64,000 bases of DNA. Origin: Capra hircus (taxonomy: Eukaryota; Chordata; Mammalia; Artiodactyla; Bovidae). The DNA is taken from contig NC_030817.1 in the NCBI RefSeq assembly GCF_001704415.2, positions 34,483,550-34,547,549 on the forward strand, read 5' to 3'. This document shows, piece after piece, positions 35,491 to 46,653 of the stretch; the first letter of the stretch is position 1; each line of letters starts with the position of its first letter. The translations under genes and the position numbers were made by a program. The notes below the pieces were generated by a model. That model worked only from the letters and a program-made list of their open reading frames with translations, was not told the origin of the DNA and ran no database searches.

Positions 35491-36837
35491 TCAATGGAAG
35501 GTTATGACAGTGAGCTTGAACCTGGTGAGCCACATACACAAACATGCACACACATGTACAACGTTTTAGGAGATAATTTTAAAACAGTCCAACATTTTTT
35601 TCAACTACATAGATGCTAATGAAATGTGACCATCTAGAACCACTATAAACCAACTACAAAACAAAAAACCCCATCAAAACACAAGGCCTTGCAGGACTTA
35701 GGTGTGAAGCATATGAAACTTAGAAACCAGAGGGGGAAATGACCGTTAACACTGGTTTCAGGACCTGGTCAGTTTCCTTATCGCCAGGATCAGAATGAAT
35801 ATGGCATCACTGCTTTCCCTTTCAGGGGCTCTGTGAGACACTTCATCACTGCCTTTGATTCCTTTTCTAAACTGTATTCTTCTTAATATTCTACTTTCTC
35901 AATACCTATGCTCATTTCTTATTCCCTTGACTTACCCTTACCCTTATTCTAGAAAATAATGACTAAGATCTTATTCTGACTATATTAACATATTTTATCA
36001 GTCTTAACTAATTTCTTAAATTTAGATCTAGGTTTGACTTTTTCAGACAATAATATTTCTGACTTCTGAGCCTATTATCTGATTCCACTATTGGAAATGA
36101 AGCAAAAGACCCTTTCTTGATTCATTCTGATGTTCTGCTTTTAAATGCTCAGTTAACCTACAAATCATTTCAATAGGTAGTGGCTAAAATCAACAGCCCT
36201 CAGCAACAAGGTCCATACTTGAGAAATAGGAATGCTGCAGTGCTTTTGCTCAGTGATTTCTTTCAATGGTAGAATTTAGACACATAAACTTGTTAAAAGG
36301 GGGAAAAAATTAAAAACAAGCTTGATTTTTTTTAGGGCCTTCTAAGAGCTGCTTAATTCTACTCAGGTTAATCTGACATTAATCTCCAGTATGTCCAGTT
36401 AGTCTGCAAAAGGTATGAGATTATTTCAGTAAAAAGAAATGAGTTATGTTTTCTTAATCTATAATTTTTTGCTGAATTACCATGCCTTATTTAAAGCGGT
36501 TGAGTAGGTATTATGTAGAGACTGGAGAACTGAGGAGACTTAAATCTGGGTTCTGCCACCAATGCCATTTTTGCCCAATTAAGGTTAAGTTCTTTCTTTT
36601 CAAAGACACAAATTTCTCAGTTATAAAATTAAAAGGGTAGTATAGTAAAATTCGGTATTTTTCAGTTGGACCAACCCAGTTGGTCCATGAACCTCTGAGG
36701 GTCTTCAAGACCTTTTCAATGGCCCAGGTCCTTGAAGCCAAAATTGGTTTTATAATAATATGAAGATGCTGACATTTGCTCTTTTGGTGACAAAGCAATG
36801 ATGTGCTTTAGTAGGAATCAACAAACAATCCACTCAA
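35491..36837. other. PELI2 intron 3, unique sequence
   Basis: No gene or clear repeat. The minus frame 36511-36798 has no recognisable motif. Confidence 0.45.
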
Positions 36838-37689
36838 AAAGCAGGCAGAGGACCTAAATAGACATGTCTCCAAAGAAGTCATACAGATGGCCAAGAGGCA
36901 CATGAAAAGATGTTCAACATTGCTAATTATTAGGTAAATATAAATCATTTATCTACCCTGAGATATCTCACGCCAGTCAAAATAGCTATCATCAAAAAAT
37001 CCATGAACAATAAATGCTGGAGAGGGCAAGGAGAAAAGGGAAACCGCCAATATTGTTGGTGGGAATGCAAATTATACAGCCACTATGGAGAAGAGTATCG
37101 GAGTTCCTTAAAAAACTAAAAACAGAGCTACTATATGACCCTGCAGTCCCACTCCTGGGTGTATATCCAGAGGAAAACGTGGTCTGAAAGGATACATGCA
37201 CCCCAATGTTCACTGCAGCACTGATTACAACAGATATGGAAGGAACTTAAATGTCTAGCAACAAAGAATTGGATAAAGAAGATGTAGTAGATATATACAA
37301 TGGAATATTGCTCAGCCATTAAGAAGAATGAAATAATGCCATTTGCAGCAACATGGATGGACCTAGAGATTGTCATACTGAGTGAAGTAAGCCAGGCAGA
37401 GAAATAAAAATACCATATGATATTGGTTATATGTGGAATCTAAAAAAAATGATACAAATGAACTTGTTTACAAGTAAGACTTAAAGAACAAACTTATGGT
37501 TACTTAGGGGGAAGGATGGGAGAGGAATGGATAGTTAACAGAGTTTGGGATCAACATGTACACACTGCTCTATTTAAAATGGATAACCAACAAGGACCCA
37601 CTGTATAGCACAGGGAACTGTCTTCAATGTTATGAGGCAGCCTGGATGGGAGGGGAATTTGGGGGAGAAAAGATGTATATATATACAAA

Positions 37690-37897
37690 TGTGCTTAGTT
37701 GCTCAACTGTGTCTGACTCTTTGCAACCCCATGGACTGTAGCCCGCCAGGCTCCTCTGTCCATGGGGATTCTCCAGGAAAGAATACTGGAGTGGGTTGCC
37801 ATGCCCTCCTCCAGGGGATCTTCCCAACCCAGGAATCAAACCCAGGTTTCCTGCATTGCAGGTGGATTCTTTACCATCTGAGCCACCAGGGAAGCCC
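37690..37897 (-). mobile_element. Bov-tA SINE
   Basis: Antisense Bov-tA, from TTGCTCAACTGTGTCTGACT (tail) to CTGAGCCACCAGGGAAGCCC (tRNA head). It lies in the 3' UTR of the plus-strand L1, directly beside a microsatellite. The overlapping frames at 37630-37980 and 37632-38084 read through this SINE. Confidence 0.92.

Positions 37898-37957
<60 letters not shown>
37898..37957 (+). repeat. (TATATG)n microsatellite
   Basis: Roughly ten uninterrupted hexamer units abut the tRNA head of the Bov-tA SINE. On the other SINE side a short TATATATACAAATG remains of the same kind of tract, so the SINE probably entered an existing TA-rich stretch of the L1 3' UTR. Confidence 0.95.
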
Positions 37958-38294
37958 GAATGAGTCCCTTTGCTGTCCACATGAAACTATCACAACATTG
38001 TTAATTGGCTATAATTCAATACAGCTGGTTCTAAAAGTCTCTGTTCTTGTTTTTAGAGTCTCTCTTTATTGCACTGAGATCTGAGAATGTAGTCTTTATA
38101 ATTTCTTTCTGCAATTTTAGAACTGTCTTCTTCGTCTTTTGAACACCAAACAGGAATAATTTTAATATTATCTTCACCTTTTCCCCTTGGACATCACCAA
38201 ACACTACTGTGCCAGGAGTTCTGACTATGTTTCAAAATGAAGGATCGAAGGAAAAATGTGGTAAAAATTTTCCATGAGAAAAGAAAGATGTTAC

Positions 38295-38396
38295 CTGAAA
38301 CATATCCGTATCTTTATCATGTGTGTACTCAACCACCACAGTCTGATTTCTTGACAGAGTGTACGATATACTGTGTTGACCTTTGCAGCTGATAGC
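38295..38396 (-). CDS. PELI2: PELI2 exon 3: N-terminal FHA strands
   Basis: 102 bp, 34 residues (70-103), AISCKGQHSISYTLSR and then NQTVVVEYTHDKDTDMFQ. The acceptor is CACTATCAG (AG at 38397-38398) and the donor CAG|GTAACA (38289-38294). Both borders are phase 0. It encodes early beta strands of the FHA domain together with the Pellino-specific wing. Residues 1-69 (exons 1-2) are expected upstream. I looked for the exon 2 coding block on the minus strand up to 64000 and did not see it, so intron 2 exceeds 25.6 kb. Confidence 0.96.
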
Positions 38397-40629
38397 CTGA
38401 TAGTGAAAGAAAAATATATAAAAATTCATTAAAATTTCAACAACTTATCACAATTCTGCTTAGAGTTTAACAGACATCACTCTATCAGCAAAACCCAGCA
38501 CAAGCTAGTGGTTTCCTAAAGACCAGAGCCTGATCCTGCTATGCCCTGAATTACAGAAGAGTCCACATTGACAAGACTGGATTTACCAAATATTCATCCC
38601 TAATAGGAACAATATTTTACTTATGTCAAATCAAAGTAAATTTACTAGTTTCCAAGCCCTGATTTAATCATAGCCCTAGAAAAACACACACTTTCTCCAT
38701 GTCACCTTAACTCAGTAATAGAATTTTTCAGACTAACATGATTTAAAATTTCTTAATTTATTTCACAATGAAACAGATAACTCAATAACATTTTGTAATG
38801 GTATTTTTCCTACATGATAGGGATTATACTGAGAGTAAAACAATTGCTGGAAAAAAGTAAATATTCTATTAAAACTTCCATATAATAATGTACTACTTTA
38901 GCCAATGATAATTATACTCTGAGCTACATCTTACTTAAATCTTGTATAAGCAGTTGCTTAATCCAGATGGTTTTTGAGTTAATAAAAAATGTAGCTAAGT
39001 TAGTTTCATCTAACTTAGCTTAGTTTCATCTAAGTTTCATCACCTCTATTTTTAGACTAGACTAAACATAATAGTCTTTGGTTTAGTGAATCTAGAAACC
39101 AATAATACAATATTGTTCTTTTTTCCTCCATAATGATATATTTTACTATATCTTAAGTTGTGGTCACATAGTTTTAAATTTCCAAATTAACAAAAGAAGT
39201 TTATTTAAATTCTACTCCAGATTATTTCAATTACACTGTCCATTCCACTTTAACCTAATTTATCTTCATTTCTAATGTTTTACATTAAATATAATAAATA
39301 AAACTTTAATAAGCCTATCTAGTAAACATTTATTGAATGATCACTGTATGAAGGCCAAGAAAGAGTAAACATTTGGAAGTAGCGAGACATATATAGAGCA
39401 CGTTAATGAAAATATACTCTGAACATTTACATTTAACTAATACAATTGCTTATAGTAATACATAGTACAAGATTACAAATCAGCTTTGAAGTTAGCCTGG
39501 TTAACCTCATGGTTATTTAATCAGCTGCCCTCAAGAAAGTCATCACTGAATTGATGTTTTGTTGTACATGCGTCATGAAGATAATGCAAGTATTAGAAAT
39601 AATAATTTATACATTTAATATTATTAGGGATCTAAAAAAATACTTTTTAGATTACTCAACTCCAGTAATAAATCCTAAATTTTCATTGCTCAAAGTCACA
39701 TGAAATCAGTGGTTATTGATATGTGACAGTTTTTCAAAATCAAATTAATAAAGAACTATTTCCAATTAAGATAAGTGGATGTTTATAGTTAATTGAAAAA
39801 ACCCACTTAAAATATTTTACTAAGCTCAGAGTTACAAAACTGATAACCAGGGAGTGATTATGTATACACTTATTATAACTTATTTTAGGATTCCTAAAAA
39901 GTATCTATTACATTTAAGTTTTCCATTTATAAGTACATCAACTCAACTTTTTTGGCACATATGCTACACAAAATAACTGTAGTTTGCAAATTATCTGCAA
40001 AAGAAGGAGTTTACAAATGCCAGAACAGAACGCCTTTTAAAAAGTTGGACGTTTTTGTACGAGTAGCCTGGAAGTGAAGCTTCTCATGCTTGAAACATCT
40101 TACCTTGAAATCGGTCTGAAGTTTGTATTCTATTCCTTAACATGCTGTAGTTTTAACATTTAAACATTTCTTACAAGTTTGCTGGGAAATCAATGCCCAG
40201 GAAGACCTGCTGTGCTCACCCCATGACTTAGTGCAGCTTCTGGGCTACTCTGGGAAGTCCTGAAAATAGGCATTTTACAGGCCCTAAGTTGCTTCTGGGC
40301 CCAGTTCTTCTAGAGTGTTTTATTCTAAAACTACTCTTGCGACCCAGACTATCATAAGAGAGAATAAGGCTATTTATAGGGAGCTTGAGCCCAGTGCCAC
40401 TCTTGGAAACAGACAGAAACCAGGGGAACCAAAGATCTGGACCAGCCCCTGCCCGAGGAGACCCTGAGGCTTTACATGCTGATTCAGGACACCTTGAATG
40501 ATGAGTCCATTTAAAGACAAACTACAATTTCAGACTTCCTCCAGTTTCTCAAATGTGGCTATTAAATGTGGATCACCAGTCTTAGGAAAGGTGAATGTTT
40601 TGAGCATAGGAAAACACATTTTCTGAGAC
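38397..40629. other. PELI2 intron 2, unique AT-rich sequence
   Basis: No gene or strong repeat was found in over 2 kb. This is one of the longest repeat-free intron stretches in the window. It includes the hairpin at 38993-39020. Confidence 0.5.
38993..39020. repeat. Perfect 11-bp inverted repeat, 6-nt loop
   Basis: AGCTAAGTTAG (38993-39003) is followed after TTTCAT by its exact complement CTAACTTAGCT (39010-39020). Partial copies TAGTTTCATCTAA and AAGTTTCATC follow directly. A DNA hairpin is possible; no function is claimed. Confidence 0.9.
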
Positions 40630-41190
40630 TATTTAATTAAGAAAGTTTTAAACAAGAGCTCCATTTTGGAAGTCTCTGGATTTAGGGAAGATGGAGAAGT
40701 GGGAAAAGGGATCCTACAAGGAGAACAAGTCCCAGAAGGTGATGAACTCCCCACTGTGGAGGAGATGGCTGAGGAACTTCAGATCCCTGTGACCTACCTA
40801 AATCACTTCCTGTCTGGCAGGGGTCTCCTTCTGTGAGTGATAAGTGGGGAGGGGAGGCCTTTCCTGCAAAGAGCCCCACCCAATAGGCTGCACCTATAGT
40901 GGGGAGAAGCATGGAGATAAGTTAGCCAGGACTTAAGTCCTGGAGAAATAAGTTGGAGATTTAAGCCAGGACTGAGGTTTGGAGCAAAAGGGGGCAGTCA
41001 AAACCCAGGCCACCTCTGGCCACCAGTGGGCCCCCCAGAAATAATGGAGAGCGTCCACTTGCCTTTGATGCCATGAATCAGGGCTCACATGATTTGGTCT
41101 GTGCATTTAAGTCTAGAGTTGGGCCAGACTTGGGGGTTTAAGGGAAGGCAAGAGCGGAGTTTAATAAACCTGGCATTAGTTTTTGCTTTC
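40630..41190 (+). mobile_element. Possible LTR-like fragment
   Basis: A moderately GC-rich block with GAGCTCCATTTTGG at the left and an AATAAA (TTTAATAAACCTGG, about 41160-41173) near the right. It carries a perfect 18-bp palindrome CCAGGACTTAAGTCCTGG at 40926-40943. Composition and poly-A signal suggest an old LTR, but I cannot assign a family, and unique intron sequence remains possible. The minus frame 40682-40912 has a hydrophobic end but no known motif. Confidence 0.3.
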
Positions 41191-41789
41191 TCTCTGCATA
41201 TGAGGCATAAAACTTTTCTGGGGTTAGAAAAGTATCATTTTCTCAGCAGTAATTTTAAGATATGGCTCTCAGAAAGACAGTTTCTAGAAAGTTACAGATT
41301 CACTGACTTGAATCAATCATTTTAGGTAATTTGGAAATAAACATTTCCCCAAGACACCGAATTGCTTTGAGATCTATTTTTGAAATATCAGAAAGGAGAG
41401 TAGGTAAGGCTGGCCTTCTCTTGGCACTCAACAGAATTCAGTACAAACAGTTACTGTAATATAAAGTGATTTCACTACACTCATTCAAATACAGAGACCA
41501 AGATCTTTAAAATGGTAAGGGGAACCAGCCTAACCAACCTGCCTGGCAGACAATACTGATCTGCCATAGTCACTTTTCTATTGTGATGGGGAAGCAAGGT
41601 GGCTGACACCGTGTCGGGTTACTATCAGTGCCTCAAAGACAGGTCTGGTGGCCTGTGGTCTCCACCCCCAGCACCGTGAGCATGGGAGGCATTCAAGGAA
41701 GGTCAGATGAGTGAATGAACTGCTACAGATTCAAGATGGCACTTGCAGTGTCTTTCCTCGGGTCTTCACCTCTCCTTTACCTTTCACTG
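41191..41789. other. PELI2 intron 2, unique sequence
   Basis: Nothing recognised. Confidence 0.45.
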
Positions 41790-41985
41790 ACAGTAAAGCG
41801 TCTGCATGCAGTGCAGGAGACCTGGGTTCGATCCCTGGGTTGGGAAGATCCCCTGGAGAAGGAAATGGCAACCCACTCCAGTACTCTTGCCTGGAAAATT
41901 CCATGGACTGAGGAGCCTGGTAGGCTACAGTCCATGGGATCGCAAAGAGTCGGACACGACTGAGCGACTTCAGTTTTCAGCAAAG
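41790..41985 (+). mobile_element. Bov-tA SINE
   Basis: Plus orientation. The B-box region GGTTCGATCCCTGGG is intact and the tail ends GGACACGACTGAGCGACTTC. The first bases of the tRNA head are diverged. Confidence 0.9.
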
Positions 41986-42435
41986 GTACTAACACTGACA
42001 CTCTTAGCTCAAATTTATTACGTGAGAATTTTTTCAGGTTAAAAAATATCACAATTTTACAATTAAAGATTAGACAATTACAGATCCAGAGAATAAAGGA
42101 TTCCAACTTTATCCAGCTTAGGAAGCTATACACTGCTCAGATGCCCAAACCATGGCCCTTCCTGAGTCAGAACTCTCTTCCCAGCTGAAGACCTTTACTT
42201 CTTGGGTTTGCTCTACTAGTGTCACAGGCTTGGCTCAGCTGAGTTATCCACAGACTTCCAGGCAACAGCTACAGTTGGTTTTCCCGGTTCAACCCCAACT
42301 AAATGACAGAGTCCTCCAAGCCTCCAGACTTTACAAAAAAGTTAAAACAAAAACAAAAACAAAAAAACACCAAGGTTCACAATGTCTACAGGACTGTCTT
42401 CCTCTTATAAGCCCCTATACACACATATGGGGGTG
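41986..42435. other. PELI2 intron 2, unique sequence
   Basis: Contains a short (AAAAC) repeat at about 42345-42367. No gene is supported; the frame at 42152-42547 runs into a SINE. Confidence 0.45.
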
Positions 42436-42568
42436 GGGTTCTCCAGGCAAGAATACTGGAGTGGGTTGCCATTTCCTTCTCCCGGGGATCTTCCTGACTC
42501 GGGGATTGAACCCAGGTCTCCTGCACTGCAGGCGGTTTCTTTACTGACTGAGCTACCAGGGAAGCCCC
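42436..42568 (-). mobile_element. Bov-tA SINE, partial
   Basis: Antisense, from CTCCAGGCAAGAATACTGGA to CTGAGCTACCAGGGAAGCCC. The right-hand Bov-A part is missing. Confidence 0.9.
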
Positions 42569-42603
42569 ATATACAAGCCTTTATAAGGCACTTATAAAGA
42601 TAA

Positions 42604-42961
42604 GTGGTGTTGGAGAAGACTCTTGAGAGTCCATGGACTGCAAGGAGATCCAACCAGTCCATCCTAAAGGAGATCAGTCCTGGGTGTTCACTGGAAGGAC
42701 TGATGTTGAAAACGAAACTCCAATACTTTGGCCACCTGATGCGAAGAGTTGACTCATTGGAAAAGACCCTGATGCTGGGAAGGATTGAGGGCAGGAGGAG
42801 AAGGGGACGACAGAGGATGAGATGGTTGCATGGTATCACCGACTCAATGGAGATGAGTTTGAGTAGACTCCGGGAGTTGGTGATGGACAGGGAGGCCTGG
42901 TGTGTTGCAGTCCATGGGGTCACGAAGAGTCGGACACAACTGAGTGACTAAACTGAACTGA
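42604..42961 (+). mobile_element. BovB 3' end, well preserved
   Basis: The plus frame at 42604-42951 (115 residues) reads ESPWTARRSNQSILKEISPG, YFGHLMRRVDSLEKTLMLGR and WLHGITDSMEMSLSRLRELV. This is the C-terminus of the BovB protein, open to the 3' end. Flanking ATAAAGATA occurs on both sides (about 42594 and 42962), a likely target duplication. The element is 5'-truncated and not functional. Confidence 0.92.
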
Positions 42962-43318
42962 ATAAAGATATGTAATATGTAATAATATCAGAAAGGCAGT
43001 TCTACAAGATGCCTGACGAGATGGATTCATGTATTCATGAAAGCTAAAAAGCTTTCAATTTTTTAAAGTATAAGGGAAATAATCTAATCTTTAATAAGAA
43101 GCAGTGGGACTAGTGTTCAATCACAAAGTAAAAGGGAGAAAGCCCAAAGAGAAACTAACTGGTTTCTAGAAAATACTAATTTATTAGAGTTACAATTTAG
43201 CCCATTTAATTCAAGCCTTATAAAGCTTCCAAGTGAGACTTTATCAACTGTGTAGGGAGAGAAAATGATATTCATCACGGAGGCAGACATTGTTGGTTAC
43301 CTACCTAATGCCTTTCAC
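42962..43318. other. PELI2 intron 2, unique sequence
   Basis: Nothing recognised. Confidence 0.4.
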
Positions 43319-43740
43319 CCTGCTAGCTGAGCTGGCTGCTTACAAAAAAGCCTGAAAATGAAAAGACCAGCTCTTCCAGTCTCCTCTAAAGCTAGCACAT
43401 GGAAAGGTGACCCAATCCTGACCAATGGGACTTGTGAGAAATCTGGTGTGGAGTTCCTGGGTTGGGAGACATCAAGAGAGAATTCTTTCCTTTTTCTGAT
43501 AATAGAAGAAATGAACAACGATTAAGGGATGGCTGGAGCTGAGATGGCCATCACTCAACATGAAAGGAAGTCCAAAAGACTCAGAGAAGCAAGCTGAGCC
43601 TTGACATCTTTGAGCTGAGCCAAATCTGAAACGTATCTGCCCCAGACTACTGCTGTGAGAAAAATGAAGGGCTTTAGGGTGCTTTCGGTTGGGTATTTTG
43701 TTACTTGTAGTGTAAAGCATCATTATATTGTTTAGCCCAA
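43319..43740 (+). repeat. Ancient interspersed repeat, family unresolved
   Basis: The pieces GACCCAATCCTGACCAATGG, GCTGAGATGGCCATC and TTGGGTATTTTGTTACTTG are the sort found in old mammalian MER-type elements. A weaker relative lies at about 30285-30500. No coding potential. Confidence 0.35.
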
Positions 43741-43818
43741 ACTTTGTCTCCTCCTGGGTTTCCTAATTCAGTCAATAGAGTAACCATATTCCAACCAATC
43801 ATGCTTAAAACCTTCATG

Positions 43819-44022
43819 TTGGGACTTCCCTAGTGGTTCAGTGGTTAAGAATCTGCCTTGCAATGTAGGGAATGCAGTTTTGATCTCTGGCTAGGGAACT
43901 AAGATCCCATGTGCTGTGGAACAACTAAGCCCACGTGCCACAAGAGTCCCTGTACCACAATGAAAGATCCTGTGCATTGCACCTAAGACTCGACGCAACT
44001 AATAAATAATAAAAAAATAAAA
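43819..44022 (+). mobile_element. CHR SINE
   Basis: GGGACTTCCCTAGTGGTTCA, then GGGAACTAAGATCCCATGTG and a CTAATAAATAATAAAAAAAT tail. This is the CHR family, tRNA-derived and shared among ruminants, hippos and whales. A partial Bov-A follows at 44078. Confidence 0.88.
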
Positions 44023-44077
44023 GTCTTTTATGTCACCTCTCAGCCCTCTCTTGCCACCGTTGTCCATAGTATTACTG

Positions 44078-44212
44078 TCACTGGAGAAGGGAATGGCAAC
44101 CCACTTCAGTGTTCTTGCCTGGGAAATCCCATGGACAGAGGAGCCTGGCAGGCTACAGTCCACAGGGTCACAAAGAGTCGGACATGACTTAGAGACTAAA
44201 CAATAACAAATT
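44078..44212 (+). mobile_element. Partial Bov-A SINE
   Basis: TCACTGGAGAAGGGAATGGC through AAAGAGTCGGACATGACTTA. The tRNA head is missing. Confidence 0.88.
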
Positions 44213-44419
44213 ACCCTCATACTTAAAATTTAACCGTGAGTCAAAGGCAAGCTCACTGATTTTACTGCATGAAGGCACAGATCACATACAAAGCAGAACA
44301 AACAATGTGCAACATTTCACTTTTTCTCCTCAAATACAAAGGAGCTGTTGGGCAACCAGTAATTACAAAACTGATTTATTCCCCAAAGGAGTTTTACAAC
44401 CAGCTCCTTTATAGCCCAC

Positions 44420-44905
44420 AACTTTCTGCTTTGGAGATTGGTGGTATAATCTAATCCATTTTCCTTTGAATCTGGGCTGCCCGTAGTAACTTACTTTACC
44501 AATGAAAAGCAGCAGAAATGACAGATGACACTTGGAGGCTTGTAGCTTCCCCTTGCTGCCCTCTAACACTTGCTCTTGGCATTCTAAGCCACCATAGAAG
44601 ACACCTAACTCCCCGGAGGGCACCACACTAGAGAAAGTCCAAGCTACGAGGAGAGTCCTGGAGACTGAAATGCCACATGATGGGAGAGAGGCCATGGAGA
44701 AGCAAGACCCAGACATGTGAGTGAAGGAACCACCCTAGAAATGGACCCTCCAGTACCAGTTATCCCAGCACTTGCCTCGATCAGACACTGCTCACAGGAG
44801 CCCTTCCTAAATTCCTGACCCACAAAATTAGGAACAAAATCAAACGGTTTCCGCTAAGCCACCAAGTGTTGCAGTAGTTAGCTATACAACTAATGACAGC
44901 TGAGC
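44420..44905 (+). mobile_element. MLT1-type LTR (ERVL-MaLR)
   Basis: The order of AATCTGGGCTGCCCGTAGTA, GATGGGAGAGAGGCCATGGA, CCCAGACATGTGAGTGAAGG, ATTCCTGACCCACAAAATTA and GCTAAGCCACCAAGTGTTGC matches the MLT1 LTR in plus orientation. Old and diverged. The minus frame at 44363-44716 reads across it by chance. Confidence 0.7.
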
Positions 44906-45364
44906 CAATCCGTTTTCATGCCCTGCTGGGACAAGAGCATCTTTTCTGTCTTATGTGACTTATCACATAAGGCATCAAGGTGATTTGTGTGTCCCAGGGC
45001 ATGGGGCAGGTATAGATAAGCACAGTGCCTTTACAGAGAATGGGGGTTGTGTTTCTGATGGCACCTTCAAAGATTCCTGAATGCATATTAAGAGGTTGTT
45101 TGTGGCTATAACAAATATATATTTTTACTGTGATAATCTTCAGTTATCAGGTTAAAAGAAAGTGAGAGTCACACTGCACACAACACCATCACCCAGACGT
45201 CTGCGGGTGTCACTGTGGAAGTTATGATGTCCAACTCTGGCAAATCACACGTATTATGTACACAATGGGGCATGTTTTACTCAACCAGAGTCAGCCTTAT
45301 TCAAGGGGATGTGATGTGATTTGTGTGTATGTGTGTGTGTGAATCTGGGTTTCCAGTGAAATGA
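44906..45364. other. PELI2 intron 2, unique sequence with TG repeat
   Basis: A short (TG) run lies at about 45319-45340. No repeat family or gene is seen. It leads into the coding-looking block at 45365. Confidence 0.45.
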
Positions 45365-45577
45365 AATTCTCTTTCTTCAAATCCACAGCATACTTCTATT
45401 GCTGTATCTCAGAATCAGATGACCCAAGGGTTCGACAATCCCTCTTGTCGAGACGTCCAGGATGCCGACTACTACAGAACTGATTACTGCTCTTTTGCCA
45501 CACAGCATCAGACTAAATCCAATGAGTGTGTTTTCAAAAGCAGCAGCAGCCTCTATAGTTTTTCTTCTTGTGAATAG
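45365..45577 (+). other. Coding-looking plus-strand block (possible terminal exon or pseudogene)
   Basis: A plus-strand frame is open from 45365, just after an in-frame TGA, to a TAG at 45575-45577. It includes a good acceptor-like CTTTCTTCAAATCCACAG ending at 45388. From there it reads 62 codons: HTSIAVSQNQMTQGFDNPSC, then RDVQDADYYRTDYCSFATQ, and ends KSSSSLYSFSSCE. The residue mix (polar, Tyr/Cys-rich, a Ser-rich end) is unlike repeat-derived frames here. About 700 bp of UTR-like unique sequence follow. I do not recognise the protein. It could be the last exon of an antisense gene, a fragment of a retrocopy, or chance; no upstream exon was identified. Confidence 0.3.
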
Positions 45578-46653
45578 ATAGAATTAGTGTTGTTTTTGCC
45601 TGCCAAAGTAGAGGACCAGACACCAGGTGTGGCTTAGGCATTAAAGGAACCTTTTCCAGATAAATCTCAAGTTTTCATAGAGCTGCTCTGAAGAGGTATG
45701 CACCATGTGTCCGAACTTGGTGACATTCTGTGATGCTGTTCACCACACCCTGTCTTTTAGTTTCTAGGGAAACATCTCGCAAAGAAGTTAGAGATGCTCT
45801 AACAACCCATCAGATGGGGATGAGCCTAAAAATGTCCTGAACAGTCTACTCATGGAGCCAGAGGCTCGTTCGTCTTTTGGGTCCCACCAAGAAATGTAAC
45901 AAGAGCTTGTGTTCTCTACAGCCTTCTAGACGATATCCACGACTCGGCACTCTTTAATAAGGTGCAGTAGATTGAATACAGGCTCCCCATTCATGTTTTA
46001 GGCAAGTTTATTTTAAGCTACTTTAACTGTTCATTCTAATTTGTACGTTAATATTTCAGCCCATTGTACAATTCAAATACATAACTATGCAAAACTATTA
46101 TTGCAGAAAGGAGCTGATAAAAATGGGAAATGACTACATTGATCTCTCAGCCATTCTGGTTATAAACACAAACCTTCTGTGATAGGGTGGACTGCTATAG
46201 AAACAACATTTTAATTGACATGGAAAAACTTAATAATGGAATCTGTTATGGGGTAGGACTGAACTGGGCCAATGAATGTAACCTTCTTTGTTCAAAAACA
46301 CCTTCTGATATTTAGAGCAGGAAAGCGCACATTTATGAGCAGATGAATGAGTCTGCTGTGAGCTCTGTAGCATATTGGAAATAACTGATGAATGACTTTA
46401 CTACCCAGAGCATCGTGTCCACTGTGCGATGCTGGGGCAGTATAGGCGGGGGGTGGGTACTAGAGGGTACCAGCACATATGGGCACAGTGTAGCTGCCCT
46501 ATAGGTCTCTGGCATTGCTTTGCCTCATTGCAACATCCACTGATAATCCAGCACATGCCTGAACATGGGGCAAAAGGGAATATTTACGCCAGATGGCTGT
46601 CTCAATATGACTACTTGGTTTATCCTGCTGAGCTTCCAAGTTTACATGTACTT
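45578..46653. other. Unique sequence after the coding-looking block
   Basis: No repeat family is recognised in over 1 kb. An AATAAG near 45955 is the only poly-A-like hexamer close to the block. Frames at 46333-46515 and 46429-46656 show no family motif. Confidence 0.4.

Larger units (their letters stand above)
36838..38050 (+). mobile_element. L1 3' end (ORF2 tail and 3' UTR)
   Basis: A plus-strand L1, antisense to PELI2. It begins CAGAGGACCTAAATAGACAT (ORF2 C-terminus), then ATGCTGGAGAGGGCAAGG and ATGGATGGACCTAGAGATTG. It ends with CTATCACAACATTGTTAATTGGC. It contains a Bov-tA SINE and a microsatellite near its end. Frames are broken. Confidence 0.9.

Noticed and set aside
37630..38084. 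Opposite-strand frames of 116 and 150 residues with a repeating Ile-Cys or Ile-Tyr run
   Set aside because: They read through a Bov-tA SINE and the (TATATG) microsatellite, so no protein is implied.
40682..40912. 76-residue minus frame with a hydrophobic C-terminus
   Set aside because: No start context, family motif or splice support; probably chance in an LTR-like block.
42405..42923. 172-residue minus frame
   Set aside because: Complement of a BovB 3' end and a SINE, not a gene.
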